Below are positions 31,624 to 39,983 of a stretch of DNA of 64,000 bases, piece by piece. The stretch comes from Bdellovibrionales bacterium. GTDB taxonomy: Bacteria; Bdellovibrionota; UBA1018. The stretch is from contig JAFEAP010000029.1 in NCBI GenBank assembly GCA_018266355.1, forward strand, positions 464,909 through 528,908. The letters are read 5' to 3'. A program made the translations under genes and the position numbers. Position 1 is the stretch's first letter. Every line of letters begins with the position of its first letter. The notes under the pieces are model-generated. The model did not search any database. It was not told where the DNA came from and saw only the letters and a list, made by a program, of their open reading frames with translations.

Positions 31624-33482
31624 GCCTTCCTTCGCCGCGCGCGATCGCGATCGCCCTCCTTCTCGCGGCCTCCGTCGTCGTCGGCGGTTCAGCCGAGGCC
31701 GCGCTCACGCCGGATCAGGCGCGCGCGGTCTATGCGAGTCTCGCGAAACGTTTCCCGAAGCGGAAGGTGTTTTATCGCTGGCAATCGCGTACTTCGGGCC
31801 TGAACCTTGTCCGGGCGGAGACTTTCACCGGGAAAATCTACGATTACTTCATGGACATGCCGTTCAACTCGAACACCATGCACGGTGGTCGCGGGCTTTA
31901 CGTCGCGGAGACGCTCTATACGTCTTCTCGATTCATTCGCGGGAACGCCGAAGGGTCGTTGATCGAAGTCGTGATCGACGAAGGCACGCCGTTCATCGAC
32001 CTCGAGGATCCGGCGACGATGGAAAAACTGAAGGCAGCCGGGTTGACGGGAAGTCCCCGGGAACTCGGCGAACTCGAGCCGAAATACGTGATCCGATACC
32101 GCCAATCCGACGTGAACCGTACGATGCGCGACTGGTGGGTGATTAAGTCCCCCCGCGGGGTCCATCTCCAACGGTTCAATCCGAATCGGTTCACTAACGA
32201 AGAATTGCGGGACATCTACGACAAGATCGGGAAGTACGGAGACTCGGACGACGTTCGGGTCGCCCGTCAGGTGCTGGTATCGAGGTTGACCGACGAGCAG
32301 CGGTCGGCGCTCGGTTGGAAGAAGACCTATTTTTACAAGATCGACGACGTCATCAAGTTCGCGGTCGATCCGGTGGTCGCGGGCCGAGCTCCGACGAGCG
32401 AGGATATGAGGTTCTTCAACGAGTTCCTCGAACGGATGGAAGAGGTCGCCGACTCCTACGCGGGGCGGAACCTTGCGGGATCCCGGATCTTCGAGCACCC
32501 GAAGTGGACTTCCGAGACGCTGCGGAAATTCCTGGCCTCGATCTTCAAGCCGAATCGATCGGTGCGCCAGGACTGGGTGAGGAATTGGTTCGATCTCCTG
32601 AAGAAGAACCGTTCGGTCCTCGTACCGGTCCTCTCGGCGAACCCGGAACTTTCACGGAACATGATCGAGATCCTCTACCTCGGCTCCTCGAGTTATCGAA
32701 GCGAGCGGAATCGGTCCTTCTCGAATTTCGTCAAAAACCAGGGCGCGGAGGGACTCGAGGACCTCATGGCGTATTACGTCCCGAAAAGAGGGGGAACCGA
32801 AGCCGAGCTCGTCGATCTCGCGCAGACCCTCTGGCTCGGTCTCGGGGAACGCGAGTTCCGGAACTTCGCCGAGCCCGTCCTCGTGAAGCGTGTCGGCGAT
32901 TTCCGGTACTCCTCGGATCAGCTCAAGATCCTTCAGCCCCTCTTTCCCGCGACGCTTTCGGGCGTCCAGGCGATCGACGTACCGCCGGCAAACCTCGATC
33001 CGAAACGGTTCGACCGCCTTTTCGCCGAGGTCGACGAGCTCCTGAAGAGCGGCGACTTCTACGCGTCGGAGCGGCGATCGGTGATCGAGCGGTTCTTCCC
33101 GCTTTCTCCCGGAGGTTCGGACTTGAAGAAGCTCGAATACCGGGCGAATACGCGCGCGTTCGCCGAAGAACTTCGAAACGCGGCATTCCGCCAATCGAAG
33201 TCGGCGGCCGAATTCATTTCCTTTACCGGCTCGGCGTTCGATCCCGGAAACGAAGCTTACCGGACGATTCTAGACGAAGCCGTCCAAAAGAATATCGACG
33301 CGTTCTTCGCGCTGAATCCGACGGAAGACGAGATGATCGCGCTCCTGAAGGCAATGCAGTACTCGAAGGGAACTCCGTACCGGGTCGTCGCCGACCGGTG
33401 CGTGAACCGGGTGAAGGATCCGCAGCGGTTCGCCGAAAGACTCGGTAACCTCGAATGCCTTCGGTGGCTTCGGAAGCCTTAG
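31620..33482 (+). CDS. Exported protein with possible ADP-ribosyltransferase-like N-terminus
   Basis: 620 residues starting with a signal peptide (1-28, ending SAEAA). Residues 48-130 resemble the ADP-ribosyltransferase fold: a strand with Arg53 (VFYRWQS), the GRGLYVAE segment at 90-97, then TSSRFI (101-106) and LIEVVI with Glu116. The order Arg...Ser...Glu recalls the R-S-E type, but the match is tentative. The remainder is long, helical and unrecognised. The ATG overlaps the Fic stop by four bases, so the two are translationally coupled and very likely act together. Its TAG overlaps the TAA of the convergent gene. Domain identity needs a structure prediction. Confidence 0.65.
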   Translation: MSLPSPRAIAIALLLAASVVVGGSAEAALTPDQARAVYASLAKRFPKRKVFYRWQSRTSGLNLVRAETFTGKIYDYFMDMPFNSNTMHGGRGLYVAETLYTSSRFIRGNAEGSLIEVVIDEGTPFIDLEDPATMEKLKAAGLTGSPRELGELEPKYVIRYRQSDVNRTMRDWWVIKSPRGVHLQRFNPNRFTNEELRDIYDKIGKYGDSDDVRVARQVLVSRLTDEQRSALGWKKTYFYKIDDVIKFAVDPVVAGRAPTSEDMRFFNEFLERMEEVADSYAGRNLAGSRIFEHPKWTSETLRKFLASIFKPNRSVRQDWVRNWFDLLKKNRSVLVPVLSANPELSRNMIEILYLGSSSYRSERNRSFSNFVKNQGAEGLEDLMAYYVPKRGGTEAELVDLAQTLWLGLGEREFRNFAEPVLVKRVGDFRYSSDQLKILQPLFPATLSGVQAIDVPPANLDPKRFDRLFAEVDELLKSGDFYASERRSVIERFFPLSPGGSDLKKLEYRANTRAFAEELRNAAFRQSKSAAEFISFTGSAFDPGNEAYRTILDEAVQKNIDAFFALNPTEDEMIALLKAMQYSKGTPYRVVADRCVNRVKDPQRFAERLGNLECLRWLRKP

Positions 33483-34012
33483 TCCCGGGCGGTTCGCCGA
33501 CGCCAGAATATCCGCGCGGCGAAGAGAACGATCAGGCAAGGAACGCCGATCCAAACGCATTCGCTCGCGAGGATCGCGCGCGCTTGGTCGAAGAAACGAG
33601 TCACTCCGATCGGCGAGACTTCGATCGGACGGAACGGGAAGAAATAACGCTCGTTCGAGAACGGGATGAAAAATCCGACGCCTTGGCCGCCGGTCGTCAT
33701 CGCGTCGAGTAGGCCGTGCGAATAACTCGCGAGAAGAAGGACGAAGAACGTCGTCCCCCGTCGTTCTTCGCGCCTGAAAACGAGCCGGGCGACGAGGAGC
33801 GACCAGAGGGCGCCGAAGAGCAGGGAGTGGGTCAAACCCCGATGACCGAGTGGATCGCCGTAAGGAATGCCGAATCGAAAAGAGATCACGTCCGCGTCGG
33901 GAAGGACGCCGCTCAGCGCCGACCAGAACGCGAGTTTACCCGTCAGCCGAGGACCTTTCGCGGTCTTCGCGATCGTATAAGCCGCCAAGGAATGTCCGAA
34001 CGCCGACGCCAT
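33479..34012 (-). CDS. YdjM-like inner membrane protein (DUF457)
   Basis: 177 residues with four hydrophobic spans. The family's metal-site-like motifs are present: FGHSLAAYTIAK near the start, SGVLPDADVISFRFGIPYGD and GHRGLTHSLLFG, then SYSHGLLDAMTTGG. E. coli YdjM is a LexA-regulated membrane protein; a metal-dependent hydrolase role has been proposed for the family but is unproven. No SOS box is seen here. The C-terminus is Arg-rich (RIFWRRRTARD). Convergent with the Fic operon, with stop codons overlapping. Confidence 0.85.
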   Translation of the reverse strand: MASAFGHSLAAYTIAKTAKGPRLTGKLAFWSALSGVLPDADVISFRFGIPYGDPLGHRGLTHSLLFGALWSLLVARLVFRREERRGTTFFVLLLASYSHGLLDAMTTGGQGVGFFIPFSNERYFFPFRPIEVSPIGVTRFFDQARAILASECVWIGVPCLIVLFAARIFWRRRTARD

Positions 34013-34060
34013 GTTTAATAAGTTTCCGTATTCCCTTTCATACCTTTATATTTTCCGGAA

Positions 34061-35428
34061 ATGAACACCGAACGCCTCCGCCGAACCGCCGCCTCCGCCG
34101 TAACGTATCCCTTCAGTTTGCGGACCGCGATCATGGAACTTTTCGACATCGGTCCGTGGGTCGCGTTCAGCGCGCTCGCCGTGACCGCCGCGGTGTTCAT
34201 CGCGGCGATCGTCTACTTCGTGAGATCCGCTCCTCCGACCACCATCACCATCAGCAGCGGCCCCGACGGGAGCAACTATTTCAAGATCGCGACGAAGTAC
34301 GCGAAGATCCTCGAGCGGAACCGGGTGAAGGTGAATGTCCTCACCTCGAAGGGCTCCGTCGAGAACCTCTCCCGGCTCCTCGACCCGAAAGCGAACGTCG
34401 ACGTCGGCCTCGTCGGAACCGGACCGGCTACTCCGGATGCGGATAAACTCGTCTCGCTCGGAAGCGTTTCGAACCAGCCCGTCCTCGTCTTCTATCGCGG
34501 GAAGAGCCTCACGCTCCTCTCCGAACTCAAGGGAAAGAAAGTTTCCGTCGGCCCCGAAGGCAGCGGAACCCGCGCGATCGCCCTCGCCATCCTCGCTTTG
34601 AACGACATCAAGCCCGGCGAAGTCGAGAAGACGGAACTTCTCGACTTCGACGCCGACGATGCCGAAGCTGCGCTCAAAGCGAAGCGGATCGACGCGGCAT
34701 TCGTCATGGGGGAAAGCGCCACGCCCCAAATCATGAAGTCTCTGCTCCGCGCCGGCGACATCCACCTCTACAGCTTCAAACAGGCGAACGGCTACTCCCG
34801 GAAACTCGAGTACCTCCACGTGCTCGAACTTCCCGAGGGAACGATCAACCTCGGCCAAAACCTGCCGGACCGGGACGTCACGCTCCTCGGGACGACCGTC
34901 GAGGTCATCGCCGATCACGACCTCCACCCGGCGCTCGTCGACCTGCTCGTGGAGGCGGAAACCGAAGTCCACTCTCGTCCGGGTCTTTTCCAACGCCGCG
35001 GAGACTTTCCCGCGCCGACCGAGCACACGATCAAGATGAGCGACGAAGCGGTGATGTACTTCAAATCCGGAAAGGGCTACCTCTATAGGAATTTCCCGTT
35101 CTGGCTCGCGAGCCTGCTTTCCAGGATCCTCGTCGTGTTTGTACCGGTTCTCTTGGTGACGATCCCCGCGCTCCGGAGTATCCCCGCGTTCTTCCGATGG
35201 ATCGCCCGTCTCCGGATTCGCCGGCGGTACCGCGAGCTCCGGATCCTCGAGCAGCGTTACCTCACCGAGAAAGATGCCGAGCGACGCGAATCCATTCGCC
35301 GCGAGTTCGACCGCATCGACGAGAATTTGCATCGGATGAAGGTGCGCGCCTCCTTCGCCGACCAGTATTACGGGCTACGCGAACACATCGATTACGTCCG
35401 CCGCGTCCTCGATCGCCGACCGGTCTGA
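34061..35428 (+). CDS. Membrane-anchored TAXI-family solute-binding protein
   Basis: 455 residues. A span at about 33-54 (WVAFSALAVTAAVFIAAIVYFV) anchors it; the periplasmic TAXI domain follows (TITISSGPDGSNYFKIATKYAKIL, VGLVGTGPATPDADKLVSLG, GLFQRRGDFPAPTEHTIKMSDEAV). A second hydrophobic pair near residues 345-370 (PFWLASLLSRILVVFVPVLLVTIPAL) and an Arg-rich coiled tail follow. Canonical TAXI proteins deliver solutes such as glutamate-like acids to a TRAP permease; no DctQ or DctM gene is nearby, and the C-terminal membrane part is atypical, so it may be a sensor or scaffold. Confidence 0.85.
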   Translation: MNTERLRRTAASAVTYPFSLRTAIMELFDIGPWVAFSALAVTAAVFIAAIVYFVRSAPPTTITISSGPDGSNYFKIATKYAKILERNRVKVNVLTSKGSVENLSRLLDPKANVDVGLVGTGPATPDADKLVSLGSVSNQPVLVFYRGKSLTLLSELKGKKVSVGPEGSGTRAIALAILALNDIKPGEVEKTELLDFDADDAEAALKAKRIDAAFVMGESATPQIMKSLLRAGDIHLYSFKQANGYSRKLEYLHVLELPEGTINLGQNLPDRDVTLLGTTVEVIADHDLHPALVDLLVEAETEVHSRPGLFQRRGDFPAPTEHTIKMSDEAVMYFKSGKGYLYRNFPFWLASLLSRILVVFVPVLLVTIPALRSIPAFFRWIARLRIRRRYRELRILEQRYLTEKDAERRESIRREFDRIDENLHRMKVRASFADQYYGLREHIDYVRRVLDRRPV

Positions 35429-35474
35429 GTCCCGGCGACTTGTCAAACCGCGGGGCTTCGGTAAACTCGGGAGT

Positions 35475-35861
35475 ATGAACAAACTCCCCCTGATCGCCCG
35501 GATTCTCCTCGGTCTCTGCTTCTTCGTATTCGGACTGAACGGATTCTTGAACTTCATCCCGCCGCCGCCGACGATGCCCGAGAAATTGACCGCGTTTACG
35601 ACCGGGCTGATGTCGACCGGCTACTTCTTTCCGTTCCTGAAAGGGACGGAAACGCTTTGCGGATTACTCCTGCTCGCGAACGCGTTCGTTCCGCTCGCGC
35701 TCGTCGTGCTCGCTCCGATCATCATCAATATCGCGCTCGTGCACACGATCCTCGACACGAGCGGCTTGCCGATCGCCGTCGTGATCGTCGTTCTCGAAGC
35801 GTACCTCGCCTTCTTTTCTCCTTACTCGCCGAAGATCAAGGCCCTCTTCCGTAAGAACTGA
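35475..35861 (+). CDS. DoxX-family membrane protein
   Basis: 128 residues with four hydrophobic spans; the start ARILLGLCFFVFGLNGFLNFIPPPP is typical of the DoxX family, as is the FLKGTETLCGLLLLANAFVPLAL core. The family includes terminal-oxidase-associated and thiosulfate:quinone-oxidoreductase-linked proteins, but most members are uncharacterised. AAACTCGGGAGT lies upstream of the ATG. It is in the same direction as the TAXI gene, 46 bases away, and converges with the GST gene. Confidence 0.82.
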   Translation: MNKLPLIARILLGLCFFVFGLNGFLNFIPPPPTMPEKLTAFTTGLMSTGYFFPFLKGTETLCGLLLLANAFVPLALVVLAPIIINIALVHTILDTSGLPIAVVIVVLEAYLAFFSPYSPKIKALFRKN

Positions 35862-35878
35862 CGCGAGAACCGAGGATA

Positions 35879-36526
35879 TCAGCCCGGATAGGCGAAGACC
35901 TGCGACCGCACGGCCGCGGTTCTTTTTTTCATCCGCTCGAGGTAGTCGATCACCCGCGGGTATTTCCGAAGGACGACGTCGAGTTCCGGCCAGAGGCGGA
36001 TCCAGAAGAGGTGATAGCTCACGCTGATATCGGCCGCGCTGAAGCGGTTTCCGAGCAGGAAGTCGCCCTTCGCGAACGTCCGGTCGAGGGCGTCGAGCGA
36101 ATCGCCTAGGAATTCCTGGAGCGCCGACTGTTTCGCTTCGAAGACTTCGCCCGGCGGGATGTCCTCGATGATCATGATGCGGGTTTGGACCGGGTCGAGA
36201 GTCGAGGCGGCGAAGTAGAGCCACTGGAGGTAAGCCGCCCGATCGGAGTCCGACGGCAGAGGCGCGAGGCCTCCCTCCGGAAAACGGTCGGCGAGGAACT
36301 CGAGGATCGCGCCGGATTCGTGGATCACGACGTCGTCCATCTCGAGGACGGGAACCCGACCCATCGGATTCAATCGCAGGAACGCCGGTTCTTCGTGCTC
36401 GCGCTTCTCGCGGTCGAGAAGCTTCGTCTCGTAGGCGACGCCCATTTCGTCGAGGAGCCAGCGCGCCTTCGCGCCGCGGTCGTAGGGAGTGAGGCTATAG
36501 AGACGGATTTTCGGCGTAATTTTCAT
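35879..36526 (-). CDS. Glutathione S-transferase family protein
   Basis: 215 residues. The thioredoxin-like N-terminal domain has IRLYSLTPYDRGAKARWLLDEMGV, LNPMGRVPVLEMDD with the cis-Pro, and IHESGAILEFLADRF with the glutathione-gamma-Glu contacting ES pair. The helical C-terminal domain has FLLGNRFSAADISVSYHLFWI. In the family glutathione is added to electrophiles or used for isomerisation. The start region lies beside the divergent dipeptidase gene (100 bases). Confidence 0.88.
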   Translation of the reverse strand: MKITPKIRLYSLTPYDRGAKARWLLDEMGVAYETKLLDREKREHEEPAFLRLNPMGRVPVLEMDDVVIHESGAILEFLADRFPEGGLAPLPSDSDRAAYLQWLYFAASTLDPVQTRIMIIEDIPPGEVFEAKQSALQEFLGDSLDALDRTFAKGDFLLGNRFSAADISVSYHLFWIRLWPELDVVLRKYPRVIDYLERMKKRTAAVRSQVFAYPG

Positions 36527-36626
36527 GGGTCCACCATGCCGCCGCGGCCCTTGCTCGTCAAAGGGTTCGCGACTGACATGGCGCGCATCCTTTTCAAACG
36601 TCGCGCTTTCCCGTTACGCTCGGGAC

Positions 36627-37331
36627 ATGCGGCTCACGAGTCTTCTCATTCCGGCGCTCGTTTCCTTCCTCGTCCCCGGGCTCGGCCGCGCCGATCCTCG
36701 GCCCGCGGACATCGTCGATGTGCGCTCGATCGATCCTTCGGTGCTCGTCGATCTCATGTACCTTTCGTCGATGAACTTCGTCGGTCATCCGATCGTCGGC
36801 TACCGCGCGAACGTGTGCTACCTCACGCGCGCGGCGGGCGAGCAGCTCCGGCTGGCCCAAGCGAGGCTCCGCGCTTACGGAAAACGCCACGGCGAGGAAC
36901 TCTCGCTCCTCCTGCGCGATTGTTACCGTCCGAGGAAGTCCGTACTCTACTTCGTCGACTGGGCGAAACGTCCCGACGAAACGGAGATGAAAGCGCTTTT
37001 CTATCCCGACCTGACGAAGACCGAGCTCATCGATCAGGACTACATCTCGCAGGTTTCGGGGCATAGCCGCGGATCGACCTTCGATCTCACGATCGCGCGC
37101 AGGAACGCGCAAGGCGCTTTCGAGGCGATCCCGATGGGAACCCGCGTGGACTTCCTCGGTCCTCAGTCCTGGACCGATTACCCGGGGATCGGCGTCGCCG
37201 AGAACGCGAACCGGCGCTTGCTTTTCGACATCCTCGGGCCGGATTTCCGGAATTTTTCGAAGGAATGGTGGCATTACGCCCTGAAGGGCGAGCCCTACCC
37301 GAAGACGTTCTTTGATTTTGACGTCGAGTGA
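36627..37331 (+). CDS. Exported D-alanyl-D-alanine dipeptidase, VanX/DdpX type
   Basis: 234 residues with a signal peptide (1-22). The zinc site of the VanX/D,D-peptidase family is complete: SGHSRGSTFD (His146, Asp153), with the catalytic Glu213 and third ligand His216 in SKEWWHYAL; DCYRP holds Arg101. Residues around LMYLSSMNFVGHPIVGYR match the N-terminal part. The enzyme cleaves D-Ala-D-Ala, so in the periplasm it could recycle peptidoglycan dipeptides or, in predators, help digest prey wall. The ATG at 36627 starts the signal peptide. Confidence 0.88.
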   Translation: MRLTSLLIPALVSFLVPGLGRADPRPADIVDVRSIDPSVLVDLMYLSSMNFVGHPIVGYRANVCYLTRAAGEQLRLAQARLRAYGKRHGEELSLLLRDCYRPRKSVLYFVDWAKRPDETEMKALFYPDLTKTELIDQDYISQVSGHSRGSTFDLTIARRNAQGAFEAIPMGTRVDFLGPQSWTDYPGIGVAENANRRLLFDILGPDFRNFSKEWWHYALKGEPYPKTFFDFDVE

Positions 37332-37352
37332 GGCGCAGGGTAATTTTTAAAT

Positions 37353-37661
37353 ATGCGCAATCCAATTCGGAATCTCTGGATTTCCTCGCTGGCCGCGTTC
37401 ACCACTGCGGTACCCGCCGCGCTCGCCGGAGAAAAAGGCGTGATGGACGTCCTTTGGACCTGCTCGACCGACACGGAAACGCGTTCGCTTTCTATCGGGG
37501 AAAAAGACGGCAACGGGTGCGAACTCCATTACGAGAAAAACGGTGCCGTGAAGGTGATCTCGTGGAGTTCGATCTCGACCGCTCCCTGCATCCGGACCCG
37601 GGACAAGATCCGGGACGAGCTGAAAAAAGCCGGCTGGAAGTGCACGAAAACGAACATGTGA
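37353..37661 (+). CDS. Small secreted protein with four Cys, function unknown
   Basis: 102 residues with a signal peptide (1-26, ending AALAG). The mature part is about 76 residues with Cys in WTCSTD, NGCELHY, APCIRT and WKCTKT, a spacing that suggests two disulfides in a small fold. It follows the dipeptidase gene by 21 bases on the same strand, so they may be co-transcribed. No known family is recognised. Confidence 0.65.
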   Translation: MRNPIRNLWISSLAAFTTAVPAALAGEKGVMDVLWTCSTDTETRSLSIGEKDGNGCELHYEKNGAVKVISWSSISTAPCIRTRDKIRDELKKAGWKCTKTNM

Positions 37662-37721
37662 CCGTGCCGTCGTGCGGAAACGCGATGATGACTCCGCGGA
37701 CGGATCAGGTTCGGGAAAAAC

Positions 37722-38297
37722 CTAAAGGCAAATCACTCCGGAGCACTTATTCTTCGCCTGGCAGCGGATCGGTTTGCCGATATAGGCGCAGGCCTCGCAG
37801 TGGAGGGGCCCGAAGACGCACTCGGCGACGTTCTTTCCGGTGCTCCACTGCATATGGCAGGGGTCGTCCTTCACCGAGCCGCAAAGCTGGCCCTTATCCT
37901 CGTTCGTGAGCTGGTCGTAATCGTTCTTCGTGAGGGTTTTCCCGGAAAGCGTCCTACCGAAAGGGCTGAGGTGGTCATACGCCCATTTGTATTTTTCGAT
38001 CTCCCGTACCGTTCCGGCCGAAAAGAGTCTTCCGTCGCGCGGGCAATTCGCTCCGGAGTCCGGAAACTCCGCGCAGATCTTCCGTTCGTCGTCCGGGTGG
38101 CACCAGTTATAGCAAATCGGATCCGAGCCTTGGCACTTCGACTCCTGGATCACCATGCAGTCGTCGGATTTCGCCTCGCACGCCGCGCGGTCGCCGGAGG
38201 AAACGGAACAGGTGATGGACCGTTTCATCTGGCAACCGGGCGCGGCGCCGAGCGCGAAAATCGCGAATACGAGGAAACCGAGGACCCGATTCCGCAT
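37722..38297 (-). CDS. Cys-rich putative lipoprotein coupled to ahcY
   Basis: 191 residues. A signal sequence ends near GAAPGC; the Cys could be lipidated, though Pro and Gly just before it make the lipobox imperfect. Sixteen further Cys residues occur in a pattern typical of a disulfide-rich extracytoplasmic domain (for example PICYNWCHPD, LHCEACAY, NKCSGVIC). The ATG overlaps the ahcY stop in TGATG, so its translation is coupled to ahcY and falls under the SAH riboswitch. A link with methyl-cycle metabolism is not obvious. Confidence 0.7.
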   Translation of the reverse strand: MRNRVLGFLVFAIFALGAAPGCQMKRSITCSVSSGDRAACEAKSDDCMVIQESKCQGSDPICYNWCHPDDERKICAEFPDSGANCPRDGRLFSAGTVREIEKYKWAYDHLSPFGRTLSGKTLTKNDYDQLTNEDKGQLCGSVKDDPCHMQWSTGKNVAECVFGPLHCEACAYIGKPIRCQAKNKCSGVICL

Positions 38298-39700
38298 CAA
38301 TACCGGTAGGTGTTCGGTTTGTACGGGCCTTGGATCGGCACGTGGATGTACTTCGCCTGCTCCTCGGTGAGGGTCGTGAGCTGCGCGTTCAGCTTCTTCA
38401 GCTGGAGGCGGGCGACCTTCTCGTCGAGGTGTTTCGGCAGGACGTGCACGCCGAGCTGGTACTTATCCGGGTTCGTGAAGAGCTCGATCTGCGCGATCGT
38501 CTGGTTCGCGAACGAGGACGACATCACGTAAGACGGGTGGCCGGTGCCGCAGCCGAGGTTCACGAGCCGACCCTTCGCGAGGAGGATGATCCGCTTTCCG
38601 TCGGGGAAGATCACGTGGTCGACCTGGGGCTTGATCTCTTCCCACTTGTACTTCTCGATCGAAGCGACGTCGATTTCGTTGTCGAAGTGGCCGATGTTGC
38701 AGACGATCGCCTGGTCCTTCATCGCCGCCATGTGGTCGTGCGTGATGACGTGGTAGTTGCCCGTCGTCGTGACGAAGATGTCGGCCTTGTCCTTCGCGTA
38801 GTCCATGGTGACGACGCGATAACCTTCCATCGCGGCTTGGAGTGCGCAGATCGGGTCGATCTCGGTGACCCAGACTTGGGCCGAAAGCGCGCGCATCGCT
38901 TGGGCCGATCCCTTGCCGACGTCGCCGTAACCGCAGATGACCGGGATCTGGCCCGCGAGCAGCACGTCGGTCGCGCGCTTGATGCCGTCGACGAGCGATT
39001 CGCGGCAGCCGTAGAGGTTGTCGAATTTCGATTTCGTCACGGAGTCGTTCACGTTGATCGCCGGGAACTTGAGTTCCCCGCGCGCGTGCATCTGGATCAG
39101 CCGATGGACGCCGGTGGTGGTTTCTTCGGTCACGCCTTTGATCTTCGAGAGGCGGGTCGAGTACCACGTCGGATCGGTCTTGAGCTTATCCTTGATCGCC
39201 GCGAAGAGGATCGTCTCTTCTTCGGAGGTCGGCTTCGCGAGGACGTTCAGATCCTTCTCCGCGCGGGCGCCGAGGTGGAGGAGGAGGGTCGCGTCGCCGC
39301 CGTCGTCGAGGATCATGTTCGAGAACTTGCCGTTCGGCCATTCGAAGATGCGGTGGGTGTAGTCCCAGTATTCTTTCAGCGATTCGCCTTTTTTCGCGAA
39401 GACCGGGATCCCGCGCGCGGCGATCGCGGCCGCGGCGTGGTCCTGGGTCGAGAAGATGTTGCACGAGGCCCAGCGGACTTCGGCGCCGAGGGCGTCGAGG
39501 GTCTCGATGAGAACGGCGGTTTGGATCGTCATGTGGAGCGAGCCAGTGATGAGGGCGCCCTTGAGGGGCTTCTTCGCCGCGAATTCCTCGCGGATCGCCA
39601 TGAGGCCCGGCATCTCGGTCTCGGCGATCTTGATTTCCTTGCGGCCCCAATCGGCCAGCTTCAGGTCGGTGACGACGTAGTCTTGGTTGGAGGTGCTCAT
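38297..39700 (-). CDS. ahcY: Adenosylhomocysteinase
   Basis: 467 residues, the usual length. Family motifs are present: [33 protein letters not shown], the NAD-binding [34 protein letters not shown], and the C-terminal Lys/Tyr region [10 protein letters not shown]. It hydrolyses S-adenosylhomocysteine to adenosine and homocysteine with bound NAD, relieving product inhibition of methyltransferases. It has a SAH riboswitch upstream and AAGGAAAAGGAA as ribosome binding site. The stop overlaps the start of a Cys-rich lipoprotein gene. Confidence 0.98.
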   Translation of the reverse strand: MSTSNQDYVVTDLKLADWGRKEIKIAETEMPGLMAIREEFAAKKPLKGALITGSLHMTIQTAVLIETLDALGAEVRWASCNIFSTQDHAAAAIAARGIPVFAKKGESLKEYWDYTHRIFEWPNGKFSNMILDDGGDATLLLHLGARAEKDLNVLAKPTSEEETILFAAIKDKLKTDPTWYSTRLSKIKGVTEETTTGVHRLIQMHARGELKFPAINVNDSVTKSKFDNLYGCRESLVDGIKRATDVLLAGQIPVICGYGDVGKGSAQAMRALSAQVWVTEIDPICALQAAMEGYRVVTMDYAKDKADIFVTTTGNYHVITHDHMAAMKDQAIVCNIGHFDNEIDVASIEKYKWEEIKPQVDHVIFPDGKRIILLAKGRLVNLGCGTGHPSYVMSSSFANQTIAQIELFTNPDKYQLGVHVLPKHLDEKVARLQLKKLNAQLTTLTEEQAKYIHVPIQGPYKPNTYRY

Positions 39701-39757
39701 TTCCTTTTCCTTCGAACGGCAAGCGGCTCCGCGGGCGGAAAGGGAGCTCTCGGCGGA

Positions 39758-39860
39758 GATCTCACCCTGCCGTGCGAAGCACGCGTGGGGGTGAGCGCCG
39801 TTGGAAACGAGAACCCGAGCCTGGGGCGGTCTAAACAGCCTCGCAACGCTCCTCGGATTC
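39758..39860 (-). ncRNA. SAH riboswitch upstream of ahcY
   Basis: On the minus strand the aptamer starts TCCGAGGAGCGTTGCGAGG and continues to CCAGGCTCGGG and AACGGCGCTCACCC, then a hairpin and GGGTGAG, matching the SAH riboswitch consensus (RF01057): CCGAG pairs with CTCGG (39852-39856 with 39815-39819), GAGCG with CGCTC, and CTCACCC with GGGTGAG (39789-39795 with 39761-39767). Downstream, GAG-A-TCTC/GAGA-G-CTC (39744-39763) can form a further hairpin before the ribosome binding site. In this class high SAH turns ahcY on. A TAATAT -10 box lies just upstream near 39872-39877. Confidence 0.9.
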
Positions 39861-39983
39861 GTCCTCTATATTAGCGTATTCGGCCTCCTCTCGCAGCCTC
39901 TAAGTAGAAATGACGTAAAGCGTCGTAAACCCGAGGGTTTTGGGATGGCGGACGTCCCGGGATTGCTCTAAAAACGCGGGACT

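Noticed and set aside
31620..32010. A RES-domain toxin in place of the ART-like domain
   Set aside because: The order of Arg, Glu and Ser seen in RES domains does not match; the GRGLYVAE segment fits ARTs better.
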